A DNA stretch of 64,000 bases from Eisenbergiella tayi. GTDB taxonomy: Bacteria > Bacillota > Clostridia > Lachnospirales > Lachnospiraceae. A program made the position numbers and the translations under genes. A model generated the notes under the pieces. It did no database searches and was not told where the DNA came from. It worked only from the letters and a program-made list of their open reading frames with translations. How positions within the stretch are numbered: the stretch's first letter is position 1; every line of letters starts with the position of its first letter. The DNA is taken from positions 1,959,727-2,023,726 of the forward strand of contig NZ_MPDJ01000001.1 in assembly GCF_001881565.1 (NCBI RefSeq), written 5' to 3'. Positions 44,795 through 54,884 of the stretch are shown here, piece by piece.

Positions 44795-47113
44795 ATGCAG
44801 AAAATAGTATTGGACGGGATATGGGAATTAGGGATATGTTCGAATGATACCTTCAGAAAAAATAAAATCAACATAGTTGACCTGGATAGTTTGTGCAACA
44901 GTAATATAACTGTTATTGAAGGGCATGTTCCAGGAAATTATGAGATAGATTTAGAAAAGGCAGGAATCATAGAAAATCCTTTTTATGGGAAAAATCTGTT
45001 GAAATCGCTGGACAGAGAAATGGATCATCTTTTTTATGGAAAAAAATTCGTGTTAGATAAGGTGATAAACGAAAAGTATATTTTACAATTTGATGGAATT
45101 GATACCATTGCTGATATTTATTTGAATGGCAGCCTTTTGGCTCATACTGAGAACATGCTGAGAGGATATGAATTCGAGGTCGGGGAAGAACTGCTGAATA
45201 AGGGAGATAATGAGCTTCTGGTACATATTATACCGGTAAGCCTGGAAGCGAGAAAATATGACAATCCATTATTCCAGAATGGTTTGAAATATGAGATGGA
45301 CAGTCTCAATATCAGAAAATCACCTTATATGTATGGGTGGGATATTTTTCCCAGGATGTTGTCAGGAGGGATTTGGAAGTCGGTCAGAATTTTTAATAAA
45401 CCGGATTTCAGATTTATACAAAGCTATCTTTTTGTGAGAAATTTGAATACAGACTATAGCAGTGCCCAATTGGAATTTTTTTATGAGGTTGATTTAAACG
45501 AAGCGCCTTATCATGGATTTGAAATTGTATTGGAGGGACACTGTAAAGAATCTAGCTTCAGTATGAACTGGGATGTATGGTCAAAAGCAGGACATTTTAC
45601 ATTCGATGTAGAAAATCCTCTTCTTTGGTGGCCAAGGCGTTCCGGGGAACCTGAACTGTATGATGTGAAGGTTCAACTGAAGAAGGATGGGGTATGTTAC
45701 GCACAAAAGGATTTTCGTTTTGGAATCAGGACTGTGGAATTACAGAAAACAAGTCTGACAGATGAAAACGGAAAAGGAGAATTCTGCCTTTGGGTCAATC
45801 ATAAAAAGACTTTTATCCTGGGAACCAACTGGGTTCCTCTTGATTCTCTTCCATCAAGGGGAAAAGAGCGCATTGAACCGTCATTAAAGCTTGTTGAGGA
45901 TTTAGACTGTAATATGATTCGCTGTTGGGGAGGGGGATATTATGAGGATGATTATTTATATGATCGATGTGATGAATTAGGTATTTTAGTATGGCAGGAT
46001 TTCATGCAGGCATGTGGATTATATCCTGAAAATGAAACATTTCTCAGGAACTTTGAGGAGGAAGTTGTATGGCAGGTAAGAAGACTGCGGCAGCATGCAT
46101 GTTTAGCGTTATGGTCCGGTGATAACGAAAATGATATGTCGTATGGCTGGCTTACAAACTATAGACTTGATCCTAACCAGAACAGAAATACCAGAAAAAT
46201 AATTCCTCAGGTCTTGCGTATGAATGATTACATCAGAGAGTATCTGCCCAGTTCCCCTTATATGGATGAAACTGCATACAGGTATTCCACTACAGATACA
46301 TATCTTCCGGAGCAGCACTTATGGGGCCCCAGAGATTATTATAAAGGAGATTATTACAGAAATGCTTTTGCTCATTTTGCGAGTGAAACAGGGTATCATG
46401 GCTGTCCTTCTGTAGAATCAATTAAAAAGTTTATTACACCGGAAGGGCTTTGGCCTTATAAGGATAATGGGGAATGGCTGCTGCATGCTTCATCTCCGAC
46501 AATGAAAAAAGATGAGACATACGCTTATAGAATTGAACTGATGGCTAATCAGATAAAAGTTTTGTTCGGGGAAGTACCGGATAATTTGGAAGATTTCGCG
46601 TGCATGAGCCAAATATCGCAGGCAGAAGCAAAAAAATATTTTATCGAAAGATTTCGTATTGGAAAATGGAGAAGGACGGGAATTATATGGTGGAATGTAA
46701 TTGACGGATGCCCTCAGTTCTCCGATGCGGTAGTTGATTACTATTACAATAAGAAAATGGCTTATTATTATATCAAACGTTCCCAGGCGAGAACTGCTTT
46801 AATATTTGATGAACCAGCCGGACATAATGTGCAGCTATATGGTGTTAATGATTATGGTATTGATAAAGATATCAAATTTAAAGTGACTGATGTAATTACA
46901 GACAGGATTATATATGAAGGAGAAACCAGTCTGCCTGCAGATTCCTCTGTTGTCATAGCATCTGTAGATGCGAGTGAGCATCATGCATTTTTCCTTCTGG
47001 AATGGACTTGTCACGGAAAGAAATTTAAAAATCACTATGTACTGTGGAATCCTCCATTTAATAAGGACTTATATATGGAATGCATTAGAAAAGCAGGGCT
47101 GCAGTCTGTATAA
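44795..47113 (+). CDS. Beta-mannosidase, glycoside hydrolase family 2
   Basis: 772 residues without a signal peptide, so cytoplasmic. The N-terminal jelly-roll domain (ENPFYGKN, FDGIDTIADIYLNG) and Ig-like domain precede the TIM barrel. Catalytic residues of GH2 mannosidases are visible: acid/base Glu near 445 in LWSGDNEND and nucleophile Glu near 531 in ASETGYHG; CWGGGYYEDDYLYDRCDELG is a family signature. It cleaves terminal beta-mannosyl residues from imported oligosaccharides. The ATG at 44795 has GGGAG five bases upstream; one at 44783 is less likely. Followed by a ROK kinase. Confidence 0.9.
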   Translation: MQKIVLDGIWELGICSNDTFRKNKINIVDLDSLCNSNITVIEGHVPGNYEIDLEKAGIIENPFYGKNLLKSLDREMDHLFYGKKFVLDKVINEKYILQFDGIDTIADIYLNGSLLAHTENMLRGYEFEVGEELLNKGDNELLVHIIPVSLEARKYDNPLFQNGLKYEMDSLNIRKSPYMYGWDIFPRMLSGGIWKSVRIFNKPDFRFIQSYLFVRNLNTDYSSAQLEFFYEVDLNEAPYHGFEIVLEGHCKESSFSMNWDVWSKAGHFTFDVENPLLWWPRRSGEPELYDVKVQLKKDGVCYAQKDFRFGIRTVELQKTSLTDENGKGEFCLWVNHKKTFILGTNWVPLDSLPSRGKERIEPSLKLVEDLDCNMIRCWGGGYYEDDYLYDRCDELGILVWQDFMQACGLYPENETFLRNFEEEVVWQVRRLRQHACLALWSGDNENDMSYGWLTNYRLDPNQNRNTRKIIPQVLRMNDYIREYLPSSPYMDETAYRYSTTDTYLPEQHLWGPRDYYKGDYYRNAFAHFASETGYHGCPSVESIKKFITPEGLWPYKDNGEWLLHASSPTMKKDETYAYRIELMANQIKVLFGEVPDNLEDFACMSQISQAEAKKYFIERFRIGKWRRTGIIWWNVIDGCPQFSDAVVDYYYNKKMAYYYIKRSQARTALIFDEPAGHNVQLYGVNDYGIDKDIKFKVTDVITDRIIYEGETSLPADSSVVIASVDASEHHAFFLLEWTCHGKKFKNHYVLWNPPFNKDLYMECIRKAGLQSV

Positions 47114-47146
47114 ATGATTCAGTTGGTCCGGATAAGGAGTACAATC

Positions 47147-48133
47147 ATGAAGAATTATGCAATCGGCGTGGATATTGGGGGAACGAAGTGTTCGGTAGTT
47201 CTTGGAAAAGGGCGTATACCGGACAGCGGACTGGAAGATTTTATTCTTGATAAAATATGTTTTCCCACAGAAGCAGCCAAAGGGCCGGAATATACAATCA
47301 GCAATATTATAGATGCAGTGTATAAAGTAATGCAAAAAAACCATGTTGATGCAAAGAACACAGTGGGGATAGGAATCAGCTGCGGCGGGCCATTAGATCA
47401 TAAAAAGGGGGTAGTAATGAATCCGCCTAATCTATATGGATGGAATGATATTCCAATTGTACAATTGATGGAACAGGAATTTCATATAGAGACATTGATA
47501 CAGAATGATGCAAATGCCTGTGCCCTTGCGGAATGGAAATTTGGAGCAGGAAAAGGCTATAAAAATCTGGTTTTCCTGACTTTCGGCACTGGAATGGGAG
47601 CAGGATTAATTTTGGATGGCCGACTGTATAACGGTACTAATGATATGGCTGGTGAAGTGGGACATATACGTTTGGAGAAAGAGGGTCCCGTAGGGTTTGG
47701 AAAATCAGGCTCCTTTGAAGGTTTTTGCAGCGGGGGCGGAATCGCTCAAATCGCAAAAGCAAAAGTCATTGAAAAACTGCAGATTGGAGTGAAGCCGGCG
47801 TTATGTCCGGAATTGGGTACTTTGGATAATCTATCTGCAAAAACGGTAGCATTGGCAGCGGATCAAGGGGATGAGCTTGCACAGAGTATTTATAAAACAA
47901 GCGGCTTTTATCTGGGAATGGGACTCTCCATCATAATTGACATTTTAAATCCGGAAATAATTATTCTTGGAAGTATTTATGAGCGTAGTGAACATTTGTT
48001 ATTGCCCAGTGTTAAAAAAGTTATTGAGAAGGAAGCATTAAAGGCATCAAGGGATGTATGTAAGATAGTTCCTGCAAAACTGGGAGAGCAGATTGGTGAT
48101 TATGCCGCGTTGTCTGTAGCTTTTGGAAAATAA
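47147..48133 (+). CDS. ROK-family sugar kinase
   Basis: 328 residues of the ASKHA fold. The phosphate loop is IGVDIGGTKCSVVLG, the catalytic Asp lies in IQNDANACALAEW, and GTGMGAGLILDGRLYNGTN and GEVGHIRLEKEGPVGFGKSG mark the ROK domain. The usual zinc motif CxCGxxGC is replaced by GKSGSFEGFCSGGG, so zinc binding is probably lost. It likely phosphorylates mannose or glucose released by the mannosidase. AAGGAG is seven bases before the ATG at 47147. Last gene of the mannoside operon. Confidence 0.88.
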   Translation: MKNYAIGVDIGGTKCSVVLGKGRIPDSGLEDFILDKICFPTEAAKGPEYTISNIIDAVYKVMQKNHVDAKNTVGIGISCGGPLDHKKGVVMNPPNLYGWNDIPIVQLMEQEFHIETLIQNDANACALAEWKFGAGKGYKNLVFLTFGTGMGAGLILDGRLYNGTNDMAGEVGHIRLEKEGPVGFGKSGSFEGFCSGGGIAQIAKAKVIEKLQIGVKPALCPELGTLDNLSAKTVALAADQGDELAQSIYKTSGFYLGMGLSIIIDILNPEIIILGSIYERSEHLLLPSVKKVIEKEALKASRDVCKIVPAKLGEQIGDYAALSVAFGK

Positions 48134-48197
48134 AAATATGGTAAAAGAAGCAGTATTGATGGATGGCTGAAAGGAAGCATAGTAATTTACATTATAT

Positions 48198-48245
48198 TGA
48201 CAGCGTATATAGTGATATTATTCACTATATACGCTGTCAGTTTTT
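48198..48245 (+). terminator. Terminator of the mannoside operon (perfect 18-bp stem)
   Basis: TGACAGCGTATATAGTGA (48198-48215) pairs perfectly with its complement at 48222-48239 around a six-base loop, followed by GTTTTTG. The convergent minus-strand gene ends at 48263. Confidence 0.92.
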
Positions 48246-48262
48246 GCGGATATATACGAGCT

Positions 48263-50188
48263 TTACCGCATGGCCAGTTTCTTTTCCGTCTGCGTATAAG
48301 CAATAGTGGTTCGTGTAATCGGTGTTTCCGTCAGCCGTTTTTCCAGATTGGAAAAGTCTGAAGGCCCTGCCTGAAGAAGAAAGGTATGAAAACGAAGAGG
48401 GGTATAATCCTGTCCCCAGAGCTCCTTGGCCTTATCCTGCAGGGACAGAATTTCCAGATATCCCAGGTAATATTTCAGGTAAGTGGTAGGTTCTGTCCGG
48501 ATATAGTCATAAATAGCGTCCGCAGTATCCTTATCAGAGATGCCGAAGGCAGCCAGGGAACGATAGATATCCTGTCTGGTGGCGCCGTAATAATGGATAG
48601 ACAGATCCAAAAGACAGTAAAGGTTTACCTGAAGGTTGCGTTCCAGACAGGCGATGTCAACCAGCAGAGGGGTGATGTTGGAGGCTCCGTTGGCGAGAAG
48701 GACGTCGGAAGCATAGCCGTAGGAGATATTTTCCACGTAATAAGCCCATCCCTCCACAAAACCTCCATAGAAAAGAGCGCTTCTCACAGGATTTTTGGTC
48801 CGGGAATTTTCATACAGCTGGCTGTATACGGTCTGGTATAAATGGCCGGGATAACCCTCATGGGCCAGCGTGGTGTACAGCTCCAGGCCCGGGGAGGTGG
48901 AAGCGTTATTTACATAAATTACATTGTCTCCCATATCATCAATGGGCGGTGTGAGGTAAAATGCAGGACTGGTAAATTCCTCCATGGATTCCGCAACAGC
49001 CTTTGTCCGGCAGGTCGGCAGAGTTTTGGTAAGTGCATCAAGCGGAGGAAAATCTGTTTGGATCCGCTGCTGTAAATCTGCAAGGACTTCCTGGGCATCC
49101 TGAAAAGGAAAGGCAGGAATGTCCTGAAGGGAAATGGAGGTATTTCCTGTCTGTTCCCGATAGGTTTCTACCAGGGCCTGAAGGTTCTGATAGCATAACT
49201 GGAACCGGTCCGACAGCAGGACCTGTATTTCTTCAGGAGTCCGGGAGGTACCGGTATTATGCCGCAGAAGGTAGAGGTAATAAGCGCCTCCCGACGGCAG
49301 TTCACAGAGTCCGCCCTCGTGTGTGCCGCTTCCGGAGAGAAGAAAAACAGCGTCAGCCAGAGCAATATAAGCCGGGGCTACCAGGGTGGTGAGAATCCGG
49401 TTGTTTTCGGCTATGTAGAGCTCCATTTCTTCTCCGGTCAGCAATCCTTCCTGGACAAGGGCTTCTGCACGCTCCTGAAAAGTGGTCTGCAGAAAATGCT
49501 CTCCTGCGGAGAGCAGATCGGGATCCATAATGGTGTCGCACTGCTTTACAATGTTACTGGCATCTGATTCTGTCATGAATAATCCGGCATTGGCTTTTTC
49601 CTTTTCATATTGGGCAAGGCTTTCCAGATAGGCAGGTACGCTTTCCAGAATCTCCAGGTAATCCTCCAGATCCTCTTTGGTGCGGAAGGAATATTCGGCC
49701 AGCAGGACGGGAAGCTGCGACTGCATTCCGGAGGACGGGGTAAGGGGTTCTTCATAGTATTCACAGCGGGCGCCTGCCAGTTCATTTTCCAGATAAGGAA
49801 CGAGCAGGGACCAGGTATAACGATCCTGCTGGTTCAGTCTTTCCGGATTGATTTCCTGCAGGATAAGAAGCTGGTTCTCCAGTGCGGCTGCCGCTTCCTG
49901 GCGTGACTGTCTGGAGTACAGGGGAAGCGTTGCAGGAGATGGTTTCTGAAGGTAATCAGAAGGTTCCGCCAGAGTATAATGAAGACTCAGGCTATCCTGC
50001 CGAAAAGCTTCGGCAAAAAATTCTTCAGTCATGTGATGGAAGCGGAGGGTATCGTTATAGAAGTATAAAAAAAGAAACAGCCCCGAAAAAAGGAGAAGGG
50101 CCGCGGCGGCAATGATGAGTGGCATGCGTTTTTTCAAAGAACTAATTCCTTGGGGGGTTTTTAACAGTTTATGTATTCCTTGAGACAT
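48263..50188 (-). CDS. DUF885-family putative metallopeptidase, membrane-anchored
   Basis: 641 residues: an N-terminal signal anchor (~22-45, MPLIIAAAALLLFSGLFLFL), then a mostly helical domain ending with the DUF885 signature TLAHEGYPGHLYQTVYS. The HEGxPGH motif resembles the gluzincin HExxH zinc motif, and FVEGWAYYVE supplies a downstream Glu. Members are considered M3-like zinc peptidases of unknown substrate. The ATG at 50188 has a poor ribosome site; a TTG at 50137 (AAGGAA nine bases upstream) would give LKKRMPLII as a typical signal start. It lies divergently from araR, and sits alone on the minus strand. Confidence 0.82.
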   Translation of the reverse strand: MSQGIHKLLKTPQGISSLKKRMPLIIAAAALLLFSGLFLFLYFYNDTLRFHHMTEEFFAEAFRQDSLSLHYTLAEPSDYLQKPSPATLPLYSRQSRQEAAAALENQLLILQEINPERLNQQDRYTWSLLVPYLENELAGARCEYYEEPLTPSSGMQSQLPVLLAEYSFRTKEDLEDYLEILESVPAYLESLAQYEKEKANAGLFMTESDASNIVKQCDTIMDPDLLSAGEHFLQTTFQERAEALVQEGLLTGEEMELYIAENNRILTTLVAPAYIALADAVFLLSGSGTHEGGLCELPSGGAYYLYLLRHNTGTSRTPEEIQVLLSDRFQLCYQNLQALVETYREQTGNTSISLQDIPAFPFQDAQEVLADLQQRIQTDFPPLDALTKTLPTCRTKAVAESMEEFTSPAFYLTPPIDDMGDNVIYVNNASTSPGLELYTTLAHEGYPGHLYQTVYSQLYENSRTKNPVRSALFYGGFVEGWAYYVENISYGYASDVLLANGASNITPLLVDIACLERNLQVNLYCLLDLSIHYYGATRQDIYRSLAAFGISDKDTADAIYDYIRTEPTTYLKYYLGYLEILSLQDKAKELWGQDYTPLRFHTFLLQAGPSDFSNLEKRLTETPITRTTIAYTQTEKKLAMR

Positions 50189-50223
50189 TCATGACAGAGA
50201 AAGCTATGGTTATTATTTTTGAT

Positions 50224-50243
50224 AAGTTGTACACATACAACTT
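50224..50243. promoter_or_regulatory. Candidate AraR operator upstream of araR
   Basis: AAGTTGTA-CACA-TACAACTT is a perfect inverted repeat with 8-base arms. It resembles the TTGTAC-type half-sites recognised by AraR in Bacillus and lies 32 bases upstream of the araR -35 box. Two more direct TACAACT half-sites lie at 50464-50470 and 50485-50491, 21 bases apart, in the araR leader. Confidence 0.55.
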
Positions 50244-50275
50244 TGGTTAAATGTATTTATAATTTCATTAAAATA

Positions 50276-50304
50276 TTGACATGCGGTTTTGTTTGGACTA
50301 TAGT
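50276..50304 (+). promoter_or_regulatory. Promoter of araR and the arabinose operon
   Basis: TTGACA (50276-50281) and TATAGT (50299-50304) spaced exactly 17 bases, followed by a leader of about 200 bases to araR at 50513. The leader carries the two TACAACT half-sites. Confidence 0.75.
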
Positions 50305-50512
50305 GAAAGTAATGGGCAGCCGCTGCAAAAGAGAAAGAAAGAAGGCTGTGAATATGCACAAAATCAGAGGAATACCCTTGTTTAATACTGACAAAACGCA
50401 TGAGTTTCCTTTTTTGTATTCCCTGCATGCGAACCATGTGAACAGCCGGGGAAATAAAAAGAATACAACTTGAGAAAGAACAAATACAACTGGAAAGGAG
50501 GGGAGACTGCGG

Positions 50513-51598
50513 ATGGAGAGAAAACCCAAGTACAAAGAAGTGGTGGATTGGGTAAAGGAAAGGCTGGAAAAGAAAGAACTGAGTCCCGGTGATAAGCTGA
50601 ATTCTGAGAACGAGCTGTGTGAGCTGTTCGGCTTAAGCAGACAGACCGTGCGGCATGCCATCGGCGTTCTGGAAGAGGAAGGGATTGTTGCCAGACGGCA
50701 GGGAAGCGGAACCTATATCAGTGACAACCGGATGGCCAACCTTGAGAATAAGACGAGAGTGGCGGTGGTAACCACATATGTGGACAGCTATATTTTCCCC
50801 AGGACTATTCAGGGGATAGAAAATACCCTGTTTGAACGGGGTTACTCGGTTCAAATCGCTTTTACCAACAATCAGCTGGAACGGGAGCGTACCATACTGG
50901 AAGACATCACAGCCAGGGACGATGTGGCGGGAATTATTATGGAAGCCACGAAAAGCGGTCTGCCCAATCCGAACCTGCCGCTGCTGCAGAAGCTGATGGA
51001 ACGGAAAATCCCGATTTTATTCATAAACAGCTTTTATCCCGGACTGCCTCTGCCTCATGTGACCTTAAGCGACAGGTTGGCAGCAGAAATGGCGGTGGAA
51101 TATCTGATCCATGCAGGGCACCGTAAAGTCGGAGCGCTTTTGAAATTCGATGACGGACAGGGGCATCTGCGTTATGCAGGGTATCTGGATACCTGCAGGA
51201 AGGCGGGGATTCCGGCGGGAGATTCCGGGATTGTTTGGCTGGATACGGAGGGAGAGCAGCACCTCCATGATTATCGGGAAAGGATACTGAGGAATTTTAA
51301 AGAATGCACCGCTGTTTTCTGCTATAACGATAAAATTGCCTTTCAGCTGGAGGTCCTTCTGAAAGAAGAGGGAATCCGGGTGCCGGAGGATATTTCCCTG
51401 ATCAGCATTGACGATTCGGAGCTGGCTGAGCTGGCGGAAACCAGGCTGACAAGCGTGCATCATCCCACGGATAAGCTGGGGGCCAGGGCGGCGGAAAATC
51501 TGCTGGCCATCATGAAAAACAGAAATTTTGACGGGAATTATGAATTTGTGACGGAAATTGTGGAAAGAGATTCCGTCAGGAGCCTGAATCGGGTATAA
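50513..51598 (+). CDS. araR: Arabinose operon repressor AraR (GntR-LacI chimera)
   Basis: 361 residues. The N-terminal GntR-type winged helix (~5-70, ELSPGDKLNSENELCELFGL, QTVRHAIGVLEEEGIV) is joined to a LacI/periplasmic-binding-like ligand domain (~80-361, TYVDSYIFPRTIQGIENTLF, EDISLISIDDSELAELAETR). This domain combination is the defining feature of AraR, which binds L-arabinose and dissociates from its operators. It heads the araA-araB-araD operon and has matching operator-like repeats in its promoter region. AAAGGAGGGGAG precedes the ATG. Confidence 0.93.
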   Translation: MERKPKYKEVVDWVKERLEKKELSPGDKLNSENELCELFGLSRQTVRHAIGVLEEEGIVARRQGSGTYISDNRMANLENKTRVAVVTTYVDSYIFPRTIQGIENTLFERGYSVQIAFTNNQLERERTILEDITARDDVAGIIMEATKSGLPNPNLPLLQKLMERKIPILFINSFYPGLPLPHVTLSDRLAAEMAVEYLIHAGHRKVGALLKFDDGQGHLRYAGYLDTCRKAGIPAGDSGIVWLDTEGEQHLHDYRERILRNFKECTAVFCYNDKIAFQLEVLLKEEGIRVPEDISLISIDDSELAELAETRLTSVHHPTDKLGARAAENLLAIMKNRNFDGNYEFVTEIVERDSVRSLNRV

Positions 51599-51668
51599 CA
51601 AGGCGAGAGCTAATTTCAGGGTAAACAGGAACAATTACAAATAAATTTTATTCAGGAGGAAATGTGAA

Positions 51669-53165
51669 ATGAAAACAGGAAGAGACTACAAATTCTGGTT
51701 CTGTACAGGTTCCCAGGATTTGTATGGAGAGGAATGTCTGAGAAAAGTGGCAGAGCATTCCGCCAAAATCGTGGAAGGGCTGAATGCGTCCGGCAGGCTT
51801 CCCTTTGAAGTGGTTCTTAAGCCCACTTTGATCGATCCCGCCACTATCAGAAGAACCCTCAATGAGGCGAATGAGGACGGCGAATGCGCAGGTGTCATTA
51901 CCTGGATGCATACCTTTTCTCCCGCAAAGATGTGGATTCTGGGACTGAAGGAATACCGCAAGCCGCTGTGCCATCTGCACACCCAGTTCAATGAGGAAAT
52001 TCCTTACGATACCATCGATATGGATTTCATGAATGAAAACCAGTCCGCACACGGAGACAGGGAATTCGGACATATGGTAAGCCGTATGGGGATTGAACGC
52101 AAGATTATTGTGGGACATTGGGCGAATGCAGAAGTACAGGAAAAAATCGGCAGCTGGATGAGAACGGCTATCGGTATTATGGAATCCTCCCACATCAGGG
52201 TCTGCCGTATCGGAGACAACATGAATAATGTTGCCGTAACCGAAGGCGATAAGGTGGAAGCCGAAGTAAAATTCGGATGGGAAATCGACCACTACTGTGT
52301 AAACGACGCGGTGGAATACGTAAATGCTGTTTCCGGGGGAGACGTTAATGCCCTTGTGGAGGAGTATTACAGCAAGTATCAGATTCTGCTGGAAGGCAGG
52401 GAGCCGGAAGAATTCCGCGCTCATGTGGCGGCTCAGGCCAAAATAGAGATCGGCCTTGAGAAATTCCTGGAAGACGGGGATTATCATGCGATTGTTACCC
52501 ATTTCGGCATGCTGGGCGGACTGCAGCAGCTTCCCGGACTGGCTATCCAGAGACTGATGGAAAAAGGCTATGGTTTCGGCGGAGAAGGCGACTGGAAAAC
52601 AGCGGCCATGGTACGCCTGATGAAAATTATGGCGGCAGGAGTTCCGGGGGCAAAGGGAACTTCTTTTATGGAAGACTATACATACAATCTGGTTCCGGGA
52701 AAAGAAGGAATCCTGCAGGCGCATATGCTTGAAGTTTGTCCTTCGATTGCGGAAGGCCCCATATCCATTAAAGTACAGCCGCTTTCCATGGGCAACAGGG
52801 AAGATCCTGCCCGTCTGGTATTCACTTCCAAAACGGGTCCCGCGGTAGCCACCTCCCTTGTGGATCTGGGCAATCGTTTCCGCCTCATTATCAATGCGGT
52901 TGACTGTAAGAAGTGTGAAAAAGAAATGCCTAAGCTTCCTGTAGCCACAGCATTCTGGACACCCCAGCCTGACCTTGCGACCGGGGCACAGGCCTGGATT
53001 CTTGCCGGAGGCGCTCACCACACCGCATTTTCTTATGATTTAACGGTTGATCAGATGGTTGACTGGGCGGCGGCCATGGGAATTGAAAGCGTTGTTATTG
53101 ATAAAGACACTACCATCCGCAATTTCAAGAATGAGCTGAGATGGAACAGTATTTATTACAGATAA
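51669..53165 (+). CDS. araA: L-arabinose isomerase
   Basis: 498 residues, the standard length. It converts L-arabinose to L-ribulose with Mn2+. Family segments seen include [51 protein letters not shown] (metal-ligand Glu region), [18 protein letters not shown] (second Glu) and [12 protein letters not shown] with the conserved histidines. GGAGGA is eight bases before the ATG. Follows araR by 70 bases. A long antisense frame opposite it is a coding shadow. Confidence 0.97.
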   Translation: MKTGRDYKFWFCTGSQDLYGEECLRKVAEHSAKIVEGLNASGRLPFEVVLKPTLIDPATIRRTLNEANEDGECAGVITWMHTFSPAKMWILGLKEYRKPLCHLHTQFNEEIPYDTIDMDFMNENQSAHGDREFGHMVSRMGIERKIIVGHWANAEVQEKIGSWMRTAIGIMESSHIRVCRIGDNMNNVAVTEGDKVEAEVKFGWEIDHYCVNDAVEYVNAVSGGDVNALVEEYYSKYQILLEGREPEEFRAHVAAQAKIEIGLEKFLEDGDYHAIVTHFGMLGGLQQLPGLAIQRLMEKGYGFGGEGDWKTAAMVRLMKIMAAGVPGAKGTSFMEDYTYNLVPGKEGILQAHMLEVCPSIAEGPISIKVQPLSMGNREDPARLVFTSKTGPAVATSLVDLGNRFRLIINAVDCKKCEKEMPKLPVATAFWTPQPDLATGAQAWILAGGAHHTAFSYDLTVDQMVDWAAAMGIESVVIDKDTTIRNFKNELRWNSIYYR

Positions 53166-53181
53166 GGAGGAGGATTTTAAA

Positions 53182-54783
53182 ATGGGTATGACAGAAATAA
53201 GAGATGCGATTGTAAACGGGAAGACAGCTTTAGGTATTGAATTCGGATCCACCAGAATCAAGGCTGTGCTGGTAGGAGAGGATAATACTCCTATCGCCGC
53301 GGGAAACCATGAATGGGAAAACCGTTATGAAAATAATATCTGGACCTACAGCCTGGAGGATATCTGGAACGGCCTGCAGGACAGCTATCAGGAAATGGCA
53401 AAGGATGTGCAGGCCAAATACGGCGTGACTCTGACAAAGGTGGGAGCGCTTGGTATCAGCGCCATGATGCATGGCTATATGGCTTTCAATAAAGAGGGAG
53501 AGCTGATGGTGCCTTTCCGTACCTGGAGGAATACCATTACCGAAGAAGCATCTGTAAAGCTTACGAAACTTTTTGATTTTAATATTCCCCAGAGATGGAG
53601 CGTGGCCCATCTGTATCAGGCGATCCTGAATAAAGAAGAGCATGTGAAGGATATCGATTTCCTGACAACCCTGGAGGGTTATGTACACTGGAAGCTGACG
53701 GGCAGGAAGGTGCTGGGAATCGGTGAGGCAGCAGGAATGATGCCGGTGGACGCGGCAACCAGACAGTACAGCAGCAGGATGGTAAAGGCTTTTGATGAGC
53801 TTGTGGCTCCGGAAGGCTTTTCCTGGAAGCTTCTGGATATTCTGCCGGAAATCCTTGGTGCAGGTGAGAATGCAGGCTGCCTGACGGAAGAAGGCGCGCG
53901 TCTTCTGGATACAACAGGCCAGCTTCAGGCTGGAATCCCTGTTTGTCCTCCGGAAGGAGATGCAGGAACCGGAATGGTAGCGACCAACAGCGTGGCAAAG
54001 CGTACCGGCAATGTATCTGCGGGCACCAGTGTGTTTGCCATGGTAGTACTGGAAAAAGAACTGGCAAAGGTACATCCTGAAATTGACATGGTAATGACCC
54101 CTGACGGAAGCGCCGTTGCCATGGTTCACTGCAATAACTGTACCTCAGATCTGAATGCCTGGATTGATTTGTTTGAGGAATTTACACAGGCGTTCGGTAT
54201 GAAGGTGGATAAAAATGATCTGTTCGGCACCCTTTACCGGAAAGCTCTGGAAGGGGATCCGGACTGCGGAGGCCTGCTGGCATACAATTATTTCTCCGGA
54301 GAGCATATTACAGGCTTTGAAGAGGGCCGTCCGCTGTTCGTAAGAAATCCGGAAAGCAATTTTAATCTGGCGAACTTCATGCGTGTTCACCTGTTTACCG
54401 CGCTGGGCGCACTGAAAACAGGCCTGGATATCCTTCTGAAGGAAGAGAATGTACAGATTGACAAGCTGCTGGGACACGGAGGCCTGTTCAAGACAAAGGA
54501 AGTGGGACAGAAGCTTTTGGCGGCAGCCGTTAATGCTCCGGTATCCGTAATGGAAACCGCAGGAGAAGGCGGAGCCTGGGGAATTGCCCTCCTGGCGTCT
54601 TATATGATGACCAAAAAGGACGGTGAATCTCTGGCACAGTTCCTGGATAACAGAGTGTTTGCAGGAAATGCCGGCGTGAAGATCGAGCCCGATCCAAGAG
54701 ATGTGGAAGGCTTCAATAAGTTTGTGGAACGTTATACGAAAGGGCTTCCTATTGAGAAGGCGGCTGTGGAAAATCTGATTTAG
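53182..54783 (+). CDS. araB: Ribulokinase-like FGGY carbohydrate kinase
   Basis: 533 residues. FGGY kinase fold with N-terminal [18 protein letters not shown] (ATP phosphate loop), [42 protein letters not shown] and the C-terminal signature [20 protein letters not shown]. By position between araA and araD it phosphorylates L-ribulose. It belongs to the Clostridium-type ribulokinases, which differ clearly from E. coli AraB. AAGGAGGAGG precedes the ATG, 17 bases after araA. Confidence 0.92.
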   Translation: MGMTEIRDAIVNGKTALGIEFGSTRIKAVLVGEDNTPIAAGNHEWENRYENNIWTYSLEDIWNGLQDSYQEMAKDVQAKYGVTLTKVGALGISAMMHGYMAFNKEGELMVPFRTWRNTITEEASVKLTKLFDFNIPQRWSVAHLYQAILNKEEHVKDIDFLTTLEGYVHWKLTGRKVLGIGEAAGMMPVDAATRQYSSRMVKAFDELVAPEGFSWKLLDILPEILGAGENAGCLTEEGARLLDTTGQLQAGIPVCPPEGDAGTGMVATNSVAKRTGNVSAGTSVFAMVVLEKELAKVHPEIDMVMTPDGSAVAMVHCNNCTSDLNAWIDLFEEFTQAFGMKVDKNDLFGTLYRKALEGDPDCGGLLAYNYFSGEHITGFEEGRPLFVRNPESNFNLANFMRVHLFTALGALKTGLDILLKEENVQIDKLLGHGGLFKTKEVGQKLLAAAVNAPVSVMETAGEGGAWGIALLASYMMTKKDGESLAQFLDNRVFAGNAGVKIEPDPRDVEGFNKFVERYTKGLPIEKAAVENLI

Positions 54784-54884
54784 CTGTAAATCATGCGGCG
54801 CCTTTCTGACGGAGGGCGCCCGTATCAGGAAACAGAAGACTTTTGGAGAAAAATGTCCGCCAAAGCGGACGGGAGGATGGAAAC

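Noticed and set aside
50354..50473. Small ORF of 39 codons in the araR leader
   Set aside because: It has a plausible GAAGG upstream, but the sequence shows no recognisable feature and overlaps the operator half-sites; support is too weak.
51648..53021. Long minus-strand open frame opposite araA
   Set aside because: Shadow of araA; no recognisable domain and no start signal.
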